Below are positions 8,151 through 17,045 of a stretch of DNA of 64,000 bases, one piece after another. The position numbers and the translations under genes are program-made. Origin of the DNA: Pseudoalteromonas sp049257235 (lineage in GTDB: Bacteria > Pseudomonadota > Gammaproteobacteria > Enterobacterales > Alteromonadaceae); contig NZ_JBMMUF010000010.1 of NCBI RefSeq assembly GCF_049257235.1, positions 1 to 64,000 of the forward strand. Direction: 5' to 3'. The notes below the pieces were generated by a model that saw nothing but the letters and a program-made list of their open reading frames with translations, did not search any database and had not been told where the DNA came from. The number at the start of each line of letters is the position of its first letter. The stretch's first letter is position 1.

Positions 8151-8671
8151 TATCACTCCTTCGTTTGGCAAAACACGTTAGGCATCATTTATTAGCGCGT
8201 TACTCGCATCTGTTCCCTTTAGCTGCCCACTTTTAAATTTGATATCCAAGTCAGATACAAAGAATGTAACACACCCAAATATTTAGACTCCTAAAACGGC
8301 ACAAAGTGCAACACGCTAATTTTTAAGGTGGCATTACTTATGAGCACACAGTGACATAGCGCTTCGATGCTTATCGACTGGTGTTTTAATAGTCTTGAAC
8401 AAATTAAGTCAGCACTCATCACGGTACATACAAAAATATCATTAATCTATAGAGTGAGAAGTCGTAATAAATAAGAGGCAAGCTAAATAATGTGCCGATT
8501 GCTAGGTGTACTTAGACATGTATTACGCGCGCACTCAAAGCACCACGGACAGCATGAATACTTCTGTCGGCCATCGACAAATATGCACACTTTACCCCGC
8601 AGCGGTTGCAACTAAACAGTAAATCACGTACTAATAATTGTTCACTATAACGACAATAATGGAAGTGAACT
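8151..8671. other. Intergenic region upstream of the peptide transporter
   Basis: This 520-bp stretch separates the divergent lipoprotein and transporter genes. I see no clear repeat, operator or RNA structure in it. A 41-codon frame at 8490-8615 has no convincing ribosome site and unusual composition, so it was not called. The region must hold the promoters of both neighbours. Confidence 0.5.
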
Positions 8672-10255
8672 ATGTCTGACGAGCAAACGTCTTCCAACGC
8701 GCAGCCTAGCGCGGCTGGAAAATCTAATTTGGATACCGCATTTTTTGGTCATCCCAAGGGACTATCTACCCTATTCTTTACGGAAATGTGGGAACGTATG
8801 AGCTACTATGGCATGCGTGCCATGTTAGTGTTGTTTATGACCGCATCGCTACAAGAGCAAGGTCTCGCTTTCACCGTAGTCTCAGCGGCAGCGATCTATG
8901 GCTTATATACGGGTGCCGTATATTTCCTAGGCCTTCCTGGTGGCTGGCTATCAGATCGCCTCTTTGGTGGGCAAAAAACGGTATGGTACGGCGGTATCAT
9001 TATCATGTGTGGTCACATCATTCTGGCCATTCCTCATCCTAGTTCCTTTTTTATAGGCCTAATTTTTGTAGCTACCGGTACTGGCTTACTCAAGCCAAAT
9101 ATCAGTGCTCTGGTTGGCCAACTATACAGCTCTGAAGATGAGCGCCGTGACAGTGGCTATGCCATTTACTACATGGGCATTAATATCGGCTCTGTAATAG
9201 GCTACATGGTGTGTGGCTATTTCATGGAAAATGTGGGTTGGCATTGGGCTTTTGGTGCTGCTGCAGTCGGTATGGCCATAGGTTTGGTGCAATACCGTAT
9301 GACCCAAAGCAACATCGCGGGCATTAACGACGCACCAGCAAATCCTCTATCAGCAAAAGGTAAGTCAATTACCTGGACGCTCATTGCTGCGTTCATTGCG
9401 GGTGTTACCTTAACCGTTATTGGTGCATATCAAGGCTGGTTTGTGATTAACCCAGTGGCACTGGCAGGTTCTGTTGCAGTGGTATTTACCATTACCTTCT
9501 TTGTTTATTTTGGCTACATCTATTTCATGGGTGAGCTAAATGATGCAGAGAAAAAACGTATGTGGGCACTATTTTTAGTCTGTGTTGCTTCTGCATGTTT
9601 TTGGTCTGGTTTTGAACAAGCAGGCTCATCATTAAACCTATTTGCCCGTGATTATACGGACCGCCTCATTGGAACGTTTGAGATACCCACTGCTTGGTTC
9701 CAATCAGCTAACGCATTTTTCATTATCATCCTGTCACCATTTTTTGCGGCGCTGTGGATTAACCTCGCAAAACGTATGATCACGCCATCGTATAGCGTTA
9801 AGTGTGCCGTTGGCTTGATCATCATGGCAACAGGCTTTTTGGTCATGTTCTTTGCCGCACAATACGCTGCTGACGGTCTAAAAGTTGCGCCTTACTGGCT
9901 CATCACTACCTACTTCTTACATACTGTTGGTGAGCTCTGCCTAAGCCCAGTTGCATTGAGCGCAGTCAGTCGCTTATCGCCAGCACGTTACGTGGGACAA
10001 ATGATGGGTGTATTCGTATTGACCTACTCTATCGGCAACATCATCTCTGGTTTACTTGCTGGTAGCTTTGATCCTGAGAACGTTCAAGAAATCCCAGGTC
10101 TATACATGCAAATTGCCCTATTTAGCATTGGTGTAGGTATTGTGTTGGTGTTGTTTAACTTCAAAGCGAAGTATTGGGAGCGCGAAGGTCGTAAAGACGA
10201 AGGCACCGATCATGAAGCAACGCTAAGCGAACAACCAGCAGAACAAAAAGTGTAA
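8672..10255 (+). CDS. POT-family proton-coupled oligopeptide transporter
   Basis: This 527-residue inner-membrane protein of the major facilitator superfamily is predicted to import di- and tripeptides with protons. The ExxER-type motif of POT transporters is clear near the N terminus (FFTEMWERMSYYGMRAMLVLFM). It is followed by the PTR2 signature region (GAVYFLGLPGGWLSDRLFGGQKTVWYGG and GTGLLKPNISALVGQLY). The later helices carry FWSGFEQAGSSLNLFARDYTDR, also typical of the family. Around 14 hydrophobic segments are visible. The start ATG follows GGAAGTG. It is probably monocistronic. It resembles the DtpA/DtpT group, but no specific symbol is assigned. Confidence 0.95.
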   Translation: MSDEQTSSNAQPSAAGKSNLDTAFFGHPKGLSTLFFTEMWERMSYYGMRAMLVLFMTASLQEQGLAFTVVSAAAIYGLYTGAVYFLGLPGGWLSDRLFGGQKTVWYGGIIIMCGHIILAIPHPSSFFIGLIFVATGTGLLKPNISALVGQLYSSEDERRDSGYAIYYMGINIGSVIGYMVCGYFMENVGWHWAFGAAAVGMAIGLVQYRMTQSNIAGINDAPANPLSAKGKSITWTLIAAFIAGVTLTVIGAYQGWFVINPVALAGSVAVVFTITFFVYFGYIYFMGELNDAEKKRMWALFLVCVASACFWSGFEQAGSSLNLFARDYTDRLIGTFEIPTAWFQSANAFFIIILSPFFAALWINLAKRMITPSYSVKCAVGLIIMATGFLVMFFAAQYAADGLKVAPYWLITTYFLHTVGELCLSPVALSAVSRLSPARYVGQMMGVFVLTYSIGNIISGLLAGSFDPENVQEIPGLYMQIALFSIGVGIVLVLFNFKAKYWEREGRKDEGTDHEATLSEQPAEQKV

Positions 10256-10270
10256 GTGTTAATCGCACAT

Positions 10271-10301
10271 AAAAAGGCCGCACATCTGTGCGGCCTTTTT
10301 T
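10271..10301. terminator. Bidirectional terminator between the POT transporter and natB
   Basis: AAAAAGGCCGCACA and TGTGCGGCCTTTTT form a long GC-rich stem with a tiny loop and T tracts on both strands, placed between the two convergent genes. Confidence 0.92.
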
Positions 10302-10349
10302 AGTCCCAAATAGCGTTAGCAGCCATTTCAGGACTAGTTATTACAGTGT

Positions 10350-11558
10350 TTAACGGAACAATACATCCTCACGATTAAACCAGTAAGTACAAAATGCCAG
10401 TAATGCGCCCGCAAGAACCGCTGTGGCAACAAAAATCAACCCAACAAGTCCCAAGTCAACCGTACCCTTGATGATCTCTTTAATCGCCAAACATATGTTC
10501 GTGATTGGGATTAACGCCGTTCTCGCGTTCAGTTCCATGTTAGGCATAATCGCCACAATGATAGGAATAAACATCAAAAAGGATAGCGGCGACATGTAGT
10601 TCTGCGCTTCTTTAAAGCTACGTGCGTAAATTGAGATGGTCAGTGCAAGCGAGCCAAAAATCGCCGCGACTGGAATAAGTAACAACAGAATTAAGAGTAA
10701 ATCCGTCGCCATCACAGACCCAAACGCTTCTTTGAGCATATCCAGCTCGATAAACGTGCCGGCTAGGGTTATCCATAAGCCAAAACTCAATACAGTGACC
10801 AGCGCACTGGTGATACCACTGCAAAATACCGTTAAAAATTTACCTAACACCACTTGCGTACGTGATAACGGCGTTAACAACAAGGTCTCAAGTGTACCTC
10901 GCTCTTTCTCGCCCGCCCCTAAGTCAATCGCAGGATACATAGCACCCGTGAGTACTAGCGGCAGTAACAAATACGGAATATACGCACCGATTTTCTCACC
11001 TATATTCTCGCGCTGATCAGCGGTGTTGACCTTCTCAAGGACAATAGGTTGCAACAGCGCCTTTTGCGCCTCAGCGCTCACCCCGAGTTCTACTAACTTT
11101 GCGCTTTGGAGCTTTTTAGCATACTTGTCAGCCACTTCCTTTAAGTTAGTGAACAAGAAGTTGATAGCTTGCGCGTCGTTAAAGATGATTTGCCATTGGC
11201 TCTGTTCACCTTGATACAGAGCGGATTGTGCGTCACTGGGAATATAGATACCTACATCAATGTCGCCCGCTTCCACAGCCGCTTTTAGATCGTCAACACT
11301 TGTGTAGTTATGTTCTTTATCTAACGCCTTGAAACTTTTGTGATAAAACACTTCATCACTAAAAGGCTGTGCATAGTGCGCATTAACGATGGCATAAGTA
11401 TGCACCTCTTGCTCTGCCTCAATCGCCGCTTTAGATGCTAAAAAGCCAACTAACGCGAAAATGACAGGAAAGATTAACAACGGCAATGCGACGACAAACA
11501 TCAATGTCTTTCTGTCACGAAGTAGCTCTTTAATTTCCTTTAAAAAAACCTCAAACAT
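10350..11558 (-). CDS. natB: ABC-2 type transporter permease, NatB-like
   Basis: This 402-residue integral membrane protein is the permease of a two-component ABC exporter. It has one N-terminal transmembrane segment (LMFVVALPLLIFPVIFALVGFLA), a periplasmic domain of about 150 residues, and a C-terminal block of five or six helices containing the ABC-2 signature GAGEKERGTLETLLLTPLSRTQVVLGKF. This is the arrangement of NatB sodium exporters and related CcmB-like permeases, but the substrate is inferred only. The ATG giving MFEVFLKEIKELLRD was chosen, with GAGGG 8 nt upstream. It overlaps the natA stop by 8 nt, so the pair is translationally coupled. Confidence 0.85.
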   Translation of the reverse strand: MFEVFLKEIKELLRDRKTLMFVVALPLLIFPVIFALVGFLASKAAIEAEQEVHTYAIVNAHYAQPFSDEVFYHKSFKALDKEHNYTSVDDLKAAVEAGDIDVGIYIPSDAQSALYQGEQSQWQIIFNDAQAINFLFTNLKEVADKYAKKLQSAKLVELGVSAEAQKALLQPIVLEKVNTADQRENIGEKIGAYIPYLLLPLVLTGAMYPAIDLGAGEKERGTLETLLLTPLSRTQVVLGKFLTVFCSGITSALVTVLSFGLWITLAGTFIELDMLKEAFGSVMATDLLLILLLLIPVAAIFGSLALTISIYARSFKEAQNYMSPLSFLMFIPIIVAIMPNMELNARTALIPITNICLAIKEIIKGTVDLGLVGLIFVATAVLAGALLAFCTYWFNREDVLFR

Positions 11559-12342
11559 TACGATGTCCCTCAAGAATATTCATAAACGCGCGATTTAACT
11601 CATCGCTTTGTCCTGTTGCCTTAAACGCATCTAAAGTGCCATCAAAACAGGTGATCCCCTGATCGATAACCGAGACTCGGTCACACAGCAGTGCAACTTC
11701 ATCTAAATGGTGAGTCGAAAACACCACGGGTGTGCCCTGCTCTTTAAGGCTTTTTATAAAGTTAATTACTGTCTGAGTGGTCATGATGTCCAAACCTGTG
11801 GTCGGTTCATCGAGGATCACCACTTTAGGTTGATGTACGACCGCGCGCGCGATATTTGTTTTTTGCTTCATCCCTGTAGACAGATTATCAGCACGCTTAT
11901 CTAAGAAACTATGCATATCTAGCATGGTAAACAGTTCGTCACAACGCGCCTTTAATGCTGCGCCCTTTAAGCCATGGAGTTTGGCAAAGTATTCAACATT
12001 TTCTTTTGCGGTTAAACGGCCATACAGCCCAGTTGAGCCAGATAAAAAGCCAATGGCTTTGCGACCAGCAAGCGGCTTTTTAACAAGGTCTACGCCACCG
12101 ACTTCAATGCTGCCCTCGTCGGGTTTTAAAGCTGTCGAAAGCATTCGTAACGTGGTCGTTTTACCTGCGCCATTCGGTCCTAATAGCCCGAGCACTTCAC
12201 CTTGTTCGCAGTGGAAGTGCACATCGCGCACCGAGTGAAAATATTCCTTGTCTTCGCGGGGATCTTGCTGGGCTTGTGACACCTCTTTTTTATGATCCTT
12301 AGTGAGCTTGAACTTCTTCTTAAGCCCGTTCACCTTTATCAT
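11551..12342 (-). CDS. natA: ABC transporter ATP-binding protein, NatA-like
   Basis: This is the ATPase of the exporter formed with the next gene, located at the inner face of the cytoplasmic membrane. Walker A is GLLGPNGAGKTTTLRML, the signature motif region is DNLSTGMKQKTNIARA (LSTGMKQ), and Walker B is PKVVILDEPTTGLD with the switch histidine in VFSTHHLDE. The 263-residue form starts at MIKVNGLKKKFKLTKD, preceded by AAGGA. The region between beta strands 1 and 2 carries a charged insertion (KDHKKEVSQAQQDPREDKEYFHS), which many NatA relatives share. The start overlaps the end of the DUF3025 gene by 23 nt, suggesting a three-gene transcript. Confidence 0.9.
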   Translation of the reverse strand: MIKVNGLKKKFKLTKDHKKEVSQAQQDPREDKEYFHSVRDVHFHCEQGEVLGLLGPNGAGKTTTLRMLSTALKPDEGSIEVGGVDLVKKPLAGRKAIGFLSGSTGLYGRLTAKENVEYFAKLHGLKGAALKARCDELFTMLDMHSFLDKRADNLSTGMKQKTNIARAVVHQPKVVILDEPTTGLDIMTTQTVINFIKSLKEQGTPVVFSTHHLDEVALLCDRVSVIDQGITCFDGTLDAFKATGQSDELNRAFMNILEGHRNV

Positions 12343-13162
12343 TATTCTTGTTCCTTCGTTTTGGTCTAAAGTAGTCCGTGTTTGCATAAAACGTTGGGTC
12401 TATGTTGGCTTGGTGCCAATATGGCACACCAAGTAATGGTAGCGGTGATAAAGCACGGTTATCAGCTAACACATTATCGGTCGCTATCATCTCATACAGG
12501 CGTTCATCTAGGTAGGCATATTGGGCACTTAAATCTTTACAAAATATATCTGCGGCTACCTTAACAAACAACGCTTTACCCGTGAGACCGATAAATGGCT
12601 GCGTGAGCATTTCATAATTAGCGTGGCCAAAGGTATAAGCTCGTATTGAACCTTGGGTACCGTCATACCAATCACCACGGCGCTCAACGAACACCTCCTG
12701 CCATTGATGATTACGAAATGCATCAGCCCAACTATCATCTGTGACAGCCAGTATTACCGCGCACTCATCGAACAGTGTTAAGGCGTTACGCTTTTTACTG
12801 CGCTGAGCACACGGTTGCACTGCCATTTCTTCGATGTGCAGCCTATTAAGTAAGGCTTTCGTCTTTGGAAACAGCCGCCAAATATACGCACCAAATAGGT
12901 CGTGCCAGTTTTGCAAGCGCGTCGGAACCTTGCCTGTTTCGTAAATAAAAGTTTCGTAGTAGCGACCATCTTGTTCAAACTCTTCATTAGCAATGAATTC
13001 AAGAGGCTTGCCTTGGCTATTCTTTACACTGTGTTGGTTGAGTGACACCAAGGATGGCCACTGTGGGTGCTCACACAAAGCAAACATCACATTCAAATCT
13101 GCAAACGCTCCAGATCGTAAACAATCAGTCTGCCAGTGTTCGAAAGGGGTAAAACGTTTCAT
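12320..13162 (-). CDS. DUF3025 family protein
   Basis: This 280-residue soluble protein belongs to the DUF3025 family, seen as RLQNWHDLFGAYIWRLFPKTKALLNRLHIEEM followed by RSKKRNALTLFDECAVILA and a C-terminal LPLLGVPYWHQANIDPTFYANTDYFRPKRR. No signal peptide or membrane segment is present. No biochemical role is established for the family. It is the first gene of a minus-strand group with natA and natB, overlapping natA by 23 nt, so co-expression is likely, though a functional link to the exporter is only an inference. Confidence 0.85.
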   Translation of the reverse strand: MKRFTPFEHWQTDCLRSGAFADLNVMFALCEHPQWPSLVSLNQHSVKNSQGKPLEFIANEEFEQDGRYYETFIYETGKVPTRLQNWHDLFGAYIWRLFPKTKALLNRLHIEEMAVQPCAQRSKKRNALTLFDECAVILAVTDDSWADAFRNHQWQEVFVERRGDWYDGTQGSIRAYTFGHANYEMLTQPFIGLTGKALFVKVAADIFCKDLSAQYAYLDERLYEMIATDNVLADNRALSPLPLLGVPYWHQANIDPTFYANTDYFRPKRRNKNNDKGERA

Positions 13163-13271
13163 TATTGTCTGTACTAACCGTAAATTTTGCGTAGTTTAGC
13201 GCAAAAACTGGTGAATTTTCATCGCTATCCTTATACTGGGTCACTTCTTTTGAGCAATAAAATGTAGAACT

Positions 13272-14897
13272 ATGAAGCGCTATTTCCCTCTTACGCTTCT
13301 CAGCGCAGGCATTCTTGCCGGCTGTGCGAGCACACAAATAACAAATGACGACGTAATGGCAGGATGGAACAGCATCAACGCTGAACAACTTGCAGAGCAT
13401 GTTAAGACACTTGCATCGGACGAATTCGGTGGCCGTGCTCCTTCAACTAAAGGCGAAGAGCTTACTCTGGCGTACCTTACTGAGCAATTTACCGCACTTG
13501 GCTATCAGCCTGGAAATGGTGATAGCTTCCTACAAGAAGTCCCTCTGGTCTCTATCGAAGCAAATCCAGACATGACATTGGACATCGGTGGCAAGCAATA
13601 CAAGTACAAAACTGACATGGTTATGGGCACAAGCCGCATCAGTGCACATGAGTCTATTAAAGAGTCAGAGCTTGTATTCGTTGGCTACGGTGTCAATGCG
13701 CCGGAATACAACTGGAACGACTACGAAGGCTTAGATGTAAAAGGTAAAACAGTGGTTATGCTGGTAAACGATCCGGGTTTTGCAACGAAAAACCCTGATT
13801 TATTTACTGGTGATGCCATGACCTATTACGGTCGTTGGACTTACAAGTATGAAGAAGCTAGCCGCCAAGGCGCTGCCGGTGCAATTATCGTTCATGAGAC
13901 GGCACCTGCTTCTTACCCTTGGTCTGTTGTTGAAAACTCGTGGAGCGGACCTCAGTTTGGTTTCCAAAAAGAAAATAACAACATGGACCGTGTTGCTGTT
14001 GAGGGTTGGGTAACCGTTGATGTTGCCAAAGAGCTTTTTGCCAAAGCAGGTTTAGATTTTGATGCAGCCAAAGAGCGTGCGGCGCAAGGCGCATACAACG
14101 TTGATATGGGTGATTTAACTGCGAGTGTTGAAGTGCACAGTGAAATCAAAAAGTCTGTGTCTTATAACTTTATCGCAACACTTCCGGGCAGCGAGAAGCC
14201 ACAAGAACATGTGATTTACTCTGCGCATTGGGATCACTTAGGCACGGATAAAACCCGTAAAGGCGACCAAATATATAATGGTGCCCACGATAATGCGACC
14301 GGCACAGGCGGCATGATCGAAGTGGCTGAAGCATTTACTAAATTGCCACGTAACCCTAACCGTTCAATGACCTTCCTTGCGGTAACTGCTGAGGAGCAAG
14401 GCCTACTAGGTGCGAAATACTATGCGGCGAACCCAATTATCCCGCAAGACAAAACGGTTGCTAATATCAACATGGATAGCCTGAACTTACTCGGTAAAGT
14501 AAAAGACATCAGCGTCGTTGGTATGGGTAAATCTGAGCTAGATAACATGCTAGGTGAAGCTGCCAAACTACAAGACCGCGTAGTATCTGGCGACCCTAAA
14601 CCAAGCTCTGGCGGTTACTATCGCTCGGATCACTTCGCCTTTGCGAACATGGGTGTGCCAGCAATGTATGCCGGCGGCGGCAGCGAAGCTCGTGACGAAG
14701 AAACAGAGCAATACCGTAAGCGTATGAGCTTAGTGTTACGTGGCTGTTATCACCAACCGTGTGATCGCTATCGCGATGAATGGGATTTGTCAGGTGCAGT
14801 ACAAGACTTACAACTGTTCTACAAAGTAGGTTTTGACGTATCACAACAAGAGCAGTGGCCAGCGTGGTACAGCAGCTCTGAATTCCAGCGTAAATAA
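13272..14897 (+). CDS. M28 family zinc aminopeptidase, lipoprotein, with PA domain
   Basis: This 541-residue exported metallopeptidase probably removes N-terminal residues from peptides at the cell envelope. The signal peptide ends in the lipobox LAGC (Cys18). A PA-type insertion (about residues 130-260, with the GAAGAIIVHE strand) lies before the catalytic core. The two-zinc ligands of M28 are all visible: His319 (HWDHLG), Asp340 (AHDNATG), Glu374/Glu375 (TAEEQG), Asp402 (NMDSLN) and His454 (SDHFAF). It is therefore likely to be active. It is transcribed alone, divergently from the DUF3025 gene, and followed by a strong terminator. An outer- versus inner-membrane anchor cannot be decided firmly; Ala at +2 favours the outer membrane. 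Confidence 0.93.
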   Translation: MKRYFPLTLLSAGILAGCASTQITNDDVMAGWNSINAEQLAEHVKTLASDEFGGRAPSTKGEELTLAYLTEQFTALGYQPGNGDSFLQEVPLVSIEANPDMTLDIGGKQYKYKTDMVMGTSRISAHESIKESELVFVGYGVNAPEYNWNDYEGLDVKGKTVVMLVNDPGFATKNPDLFTGDAMTYYGRWTYKYEEASRQGAAGAIIVHETAPASYPWSVVENSWSGPQFGFQKENNNMDRVAVEGWVTVDVAKELFAKAGLDFDAAKERAAQGAYNVDMGDLTASVEVHSEIKKSVSYNFIATLPGSEKPQEHVIYSAHWDHLGTDKTRKGDQIYNGAHDNATGTGGMIEVAEAFTKLPRNPNRSMTFLAVTAEEQGLLGAKYYAANPIIPQDKTVANINMDSLNLLGKVKDISVVGMGKSELDNMLGEAAKLQDRVVSGDPKPSSGGYYRSDHFAFANMGVPAMYAGGGSEARDEETEQYRKRMSLVLRGCYHQPCDRYRDEWDLSGAVQDLQLFYKVGFDVSQQEQWPAWYSSSEFQRK

Positions 14898-14903
14898 GCG
14901 CAC

Positions 14904-14930
14904 AAAAAAGCCGGCATTGCCGGCTTTTTT
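14904..14930. terminator. Bidirectional terminator between the M28 peptidase and DUF805 genes
   Basis: AAAAAAGCCGGC and GCCGGCTTTTTT form a perfect 12-bp stem with a 3-nt loop and T tracts on both strands, between convergent genes. Confidence 0.93.
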
Positions 14931-14949
14931 ATTCTATATCAAATACACA

Positions 14950-15318
14950 TTAAGCCGCTGCTTCACTCGCTGCTTCTTTTGGGTTTGCACCAAAATCGTT
15001 GTCACCAGCTTGAGAGTCTTGCACGAAGAAAATAATCAATACGATAGCACCGATGATAGGCAACAAATACAGTAGCTGCCACCAACCAGAACGGCCAGTG
15101 TCGTGCAGACGACGCGCACCAATTGCAAAACTTGGGATAAGTAGAGCCAGTGAATAGACGTTAGTTAATAGCATTGTTTCAAAGCCCAGAACAGCATCTA
15201 ACACTCCCGCTACAATAGCAAAAATCAGATAGAACAAGATGAACATCCAATAACCTTTGCGGCGTGTACGACCAGAAAAATCAGCATACTGCTTCAGCGC
15301 ATCCATAAAATATTTCAT
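14950..15318 (-). CDS. DUF805 inner-membrane protein
   Basis: The 122-residue product has the DUF805 architecture: an N-terminal amphipathic stretch with SGRTRRKGYWMF, then three or four transmembrane segments, and the loop GARRLHDTGRSGWWQLLYLLPIIGAI, the most conserved part of the family. The start at MKYFMDALKQYADFSG was chosen because AGGA lies 6 nt upstream and the family begins here. Earlier in-frame starts add an unconserved leader. The function is unknown. The C-terminal tail (NDFGANPKEAASEAAA) is typically hydrophilic. Confidence 0.9.
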   Translation of the reverse strand: MKYFMDALKQYADFSGRTRRKGYWMFILFYLIFAIVAGVLDAVLGFETMLLTNVYSLALLIPSFAIGARRLHDTGRSGWWQLLYLLPIIGAIVLIIFFVQDSQAGDNDFGANPKEAASEAAA

Positions 15319-15424
15319 AGTTTTTCCTAATTTGTTTTTGTTACTTCCGACTCGCACAGAACGCATTGTTCACGCCGAGACCTCATTAACATAAGGCTTA
15401 CAAATAATATTCTATATTTCCCAT

Positions 15425-15453
15425 AAAAAAAACCAGCCGAAGCTGGTTTTTTT
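15425..15453 (-). terminator. Terminator of the bkd operon
   Basis: AAAACCAGC and GCTGGTTTTTT-type arms enclose a short loop (CGAA), and on the minus strand the stem is followed by a long T run. It lies 20 bp past the bkdB stop. Confidence 0.88.
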
Positions 15454-15474
15454 AACAACAAGACTGTGAGTTAA

Positions 15475-17034
15475 TTAACTCATTGCCATCAACATTTTTG
15501 TTGGTTGCTCTAGGTATTCCTTCCATAAGTTGTTGAAGCGGGCAATTGTGCCACCGTCAATCACACGGTGGTCGCCTGACCAACTCACTTGCATGATTGA
15601 ACGCGCCTCTACTTCCCCTTTGGCATTAAAGCGCGGAAGTTGTTGCACCTTGCCTAAAGCAACAATTGCTACTTCTGGTTTGTTGATAATAGGCGTTGCA
15701 GTCGTACCACCTATAGCACCAATATTTGAAATTGAGATAGTGCCTGATTTCAAGTCTGCTGGTGACACACGACCTTCACGTGCACTGTCAGTAAGACGAG
15801 TCACTTCATTGGCTACATCAACAATTGATTTGTTTTGTACTTGCTTCACATTAGGCACAAGTAAACCTAACTTAGAATCTACCGCCATCCCAATGTTATG
15901 GTCATCAAAGTAAGTTAGCTCAGTACATTCTTCGTTTACCTGAGAATTGAGCACTGGGAACTCTTTGATTGCCAATGATAGCGCCTTAATGAAAAACGGC
16001 ATCATGGTCAACTTAACGCCTTGTTGCTTATACTGCTCTTTTAGCGAGCCTCGCAGAGCAATCAAGTCAGTTAAGTCAATCTCATCGCTATACGTAAAGT
16101 GTGGAATAGTAGAAACAGACGCAACCATTTGTTTGGCCATTGCCGCTTTCATGCCTTTAATTGGCTCCACACGCGTTCCACCAGATACCACTGTAGCTGG
16201 TGCTGCAGATACATTGGCCGCACCGGTGTCGGTTGTAGCGCCTTTATTAGCAATAAATTTATCGATATCTTCTTTGAACACACGACCATTTTTGCCACTA
16301 CCTGGCACGGTACTGATATCAATGTCTAATTCACGTGCGCGACGGCGAACAGCAGGAGAAGCTAACGCTTTACCCTGTGCGACAGGCTCACTCGATGGCT
16401 TGTTTTCATTAGCCACAACTGGGGTTGAAGCACTGTGCTGTGGCGCACTGTTTTGCGTTGGTGCAGCACCGGAGCCTGAAATTTCCATTTGAAACAGTGG
16501 GCTATGCACCTTGGCAATATCCCCTTTTTGATAGTAGAGCTTCATTACTTTACCATCATATTTTGCGGGGATTTGTACGAGTGCCTTGTCGGTCATAACA
16601 TCACAGACCGGCTGATCTTCTTTGATATCATCGCCTTCACTAACCAGCCACTCGACAATCTCACATTCCACAATACCTTCACCGATATCTGGAAGAATGA
16701 AATCTTCAAGAGCTGAGCCACTTTGCGCTGGTTGCACCTGCTGTGGCGCTGATTGCGTTGGCTCAGCGGCCGCAACATCAGCAGTAGATGCTTCACCAGC
16801 AACATCCATGGCAAATAAAGGTGCGTGAACTTTCGCTATGTCGCCTTTGGCGTAATAAAGCTCGGTGATAACACCATTGTGCACTGCTGGAATTTGTACT
16901 AACGCTTTGTCGGTCATTACATCGCAGATTGGCTGATCTTCTTTCACTTCGTCACCTACAGCAACGAGCCATTCAACCACTTCACACTCAACGATACCTT
17001 CACCGATATCGGGTAGAATAAAATCTTTAGCCAT
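15475..17034 (-). CDS. bkdB: Branched-chain 2-oxo acid dehydrogenase E2 (lipoamide acyltransferase)
   Basis: This is the core acyltransferase of the branched-chain keto-acid dehydrogenase complex. The 519 residues contain two lipoyl domains in tandem, with lipoylated Lys43 and Lys150 in identical TDKALVQIPA contexts. A peripheral-subunit-binding domain follows at about 223-260 (ASPAVRRRARELDIDISTVPGSGKNGRV). The catalytic domain ends with SGDHRVIDGGT, giving the active-site His489 and Asp493. Linkers are rich in Ala, Pro, Gln and Ser. Most bkdB products have one lipoyl domain, and two are common in Alteromonadales and relatives. It is the last gene of the bkdA1-A2-B operon, 11 bp after bkdA2. 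No E3 gene is adjacent. Confidence 0.95.
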   Translation of the reverse strand: MAKDFILPDIGEGIVECEVVEWLVAVGDEVKEDQPICDVMTDKALVQIPAVHNGVITELYYAKGDIAKVHAPLFAMDVAGEASTADVAAAEPTQSAPQQVQPAQSGSALEDFILPDIGEGIVECEIVEWLVSEGDDIKEDQPVCDVMTDKALVQIPAKYDGKVMKLYYQKGDIAKVHSPLFQMEISGSGAAPTQNSAPQHSASTPVVANENKPSSEPVAQGKALASPAVRRRARELDIDISTVPGSGKNGRVFKEDIDKFIANKGATTDTGAANVSAAPATVVSGGTRVEPIKGMKAAMAKQMVASVSTIPHFTYSDEIDLTDLIALRGSLKEQYKQQGVKLTMMPFFIKALSLAIKEFPVLNSQVNEECTELTYFDDHNIGMAVDSKLGLLVPNVKQVQNKSIVDVANEVTRLTDSAREGRVSPADLKSGTISISNIGAIGGTTATPIINKPEVAIVALGKVQQLPRFNAKGEVEARSIMQVSWSGDHRVIDGGTIARFNNLWKEYLEQPTKMLMAMS

Positions 17035-17045
17035 GTCAGTGCCCC

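Noticed and set aside
8490..8615. 41-codon open frame upstream of the peptide transporter
   Set aside because: His- and Arg-rich sequence with no family resemblance, a weak ribosome site (AAGAGG at long spacing) and no supporting context.
15947..16492. 181-codon open frame antisense to bkdB
   Set aside because: It mirrors the Ala/Pro-rich linker and lipoyl coding sequence. The bkdB frame has full-length family motifs on the other strand.
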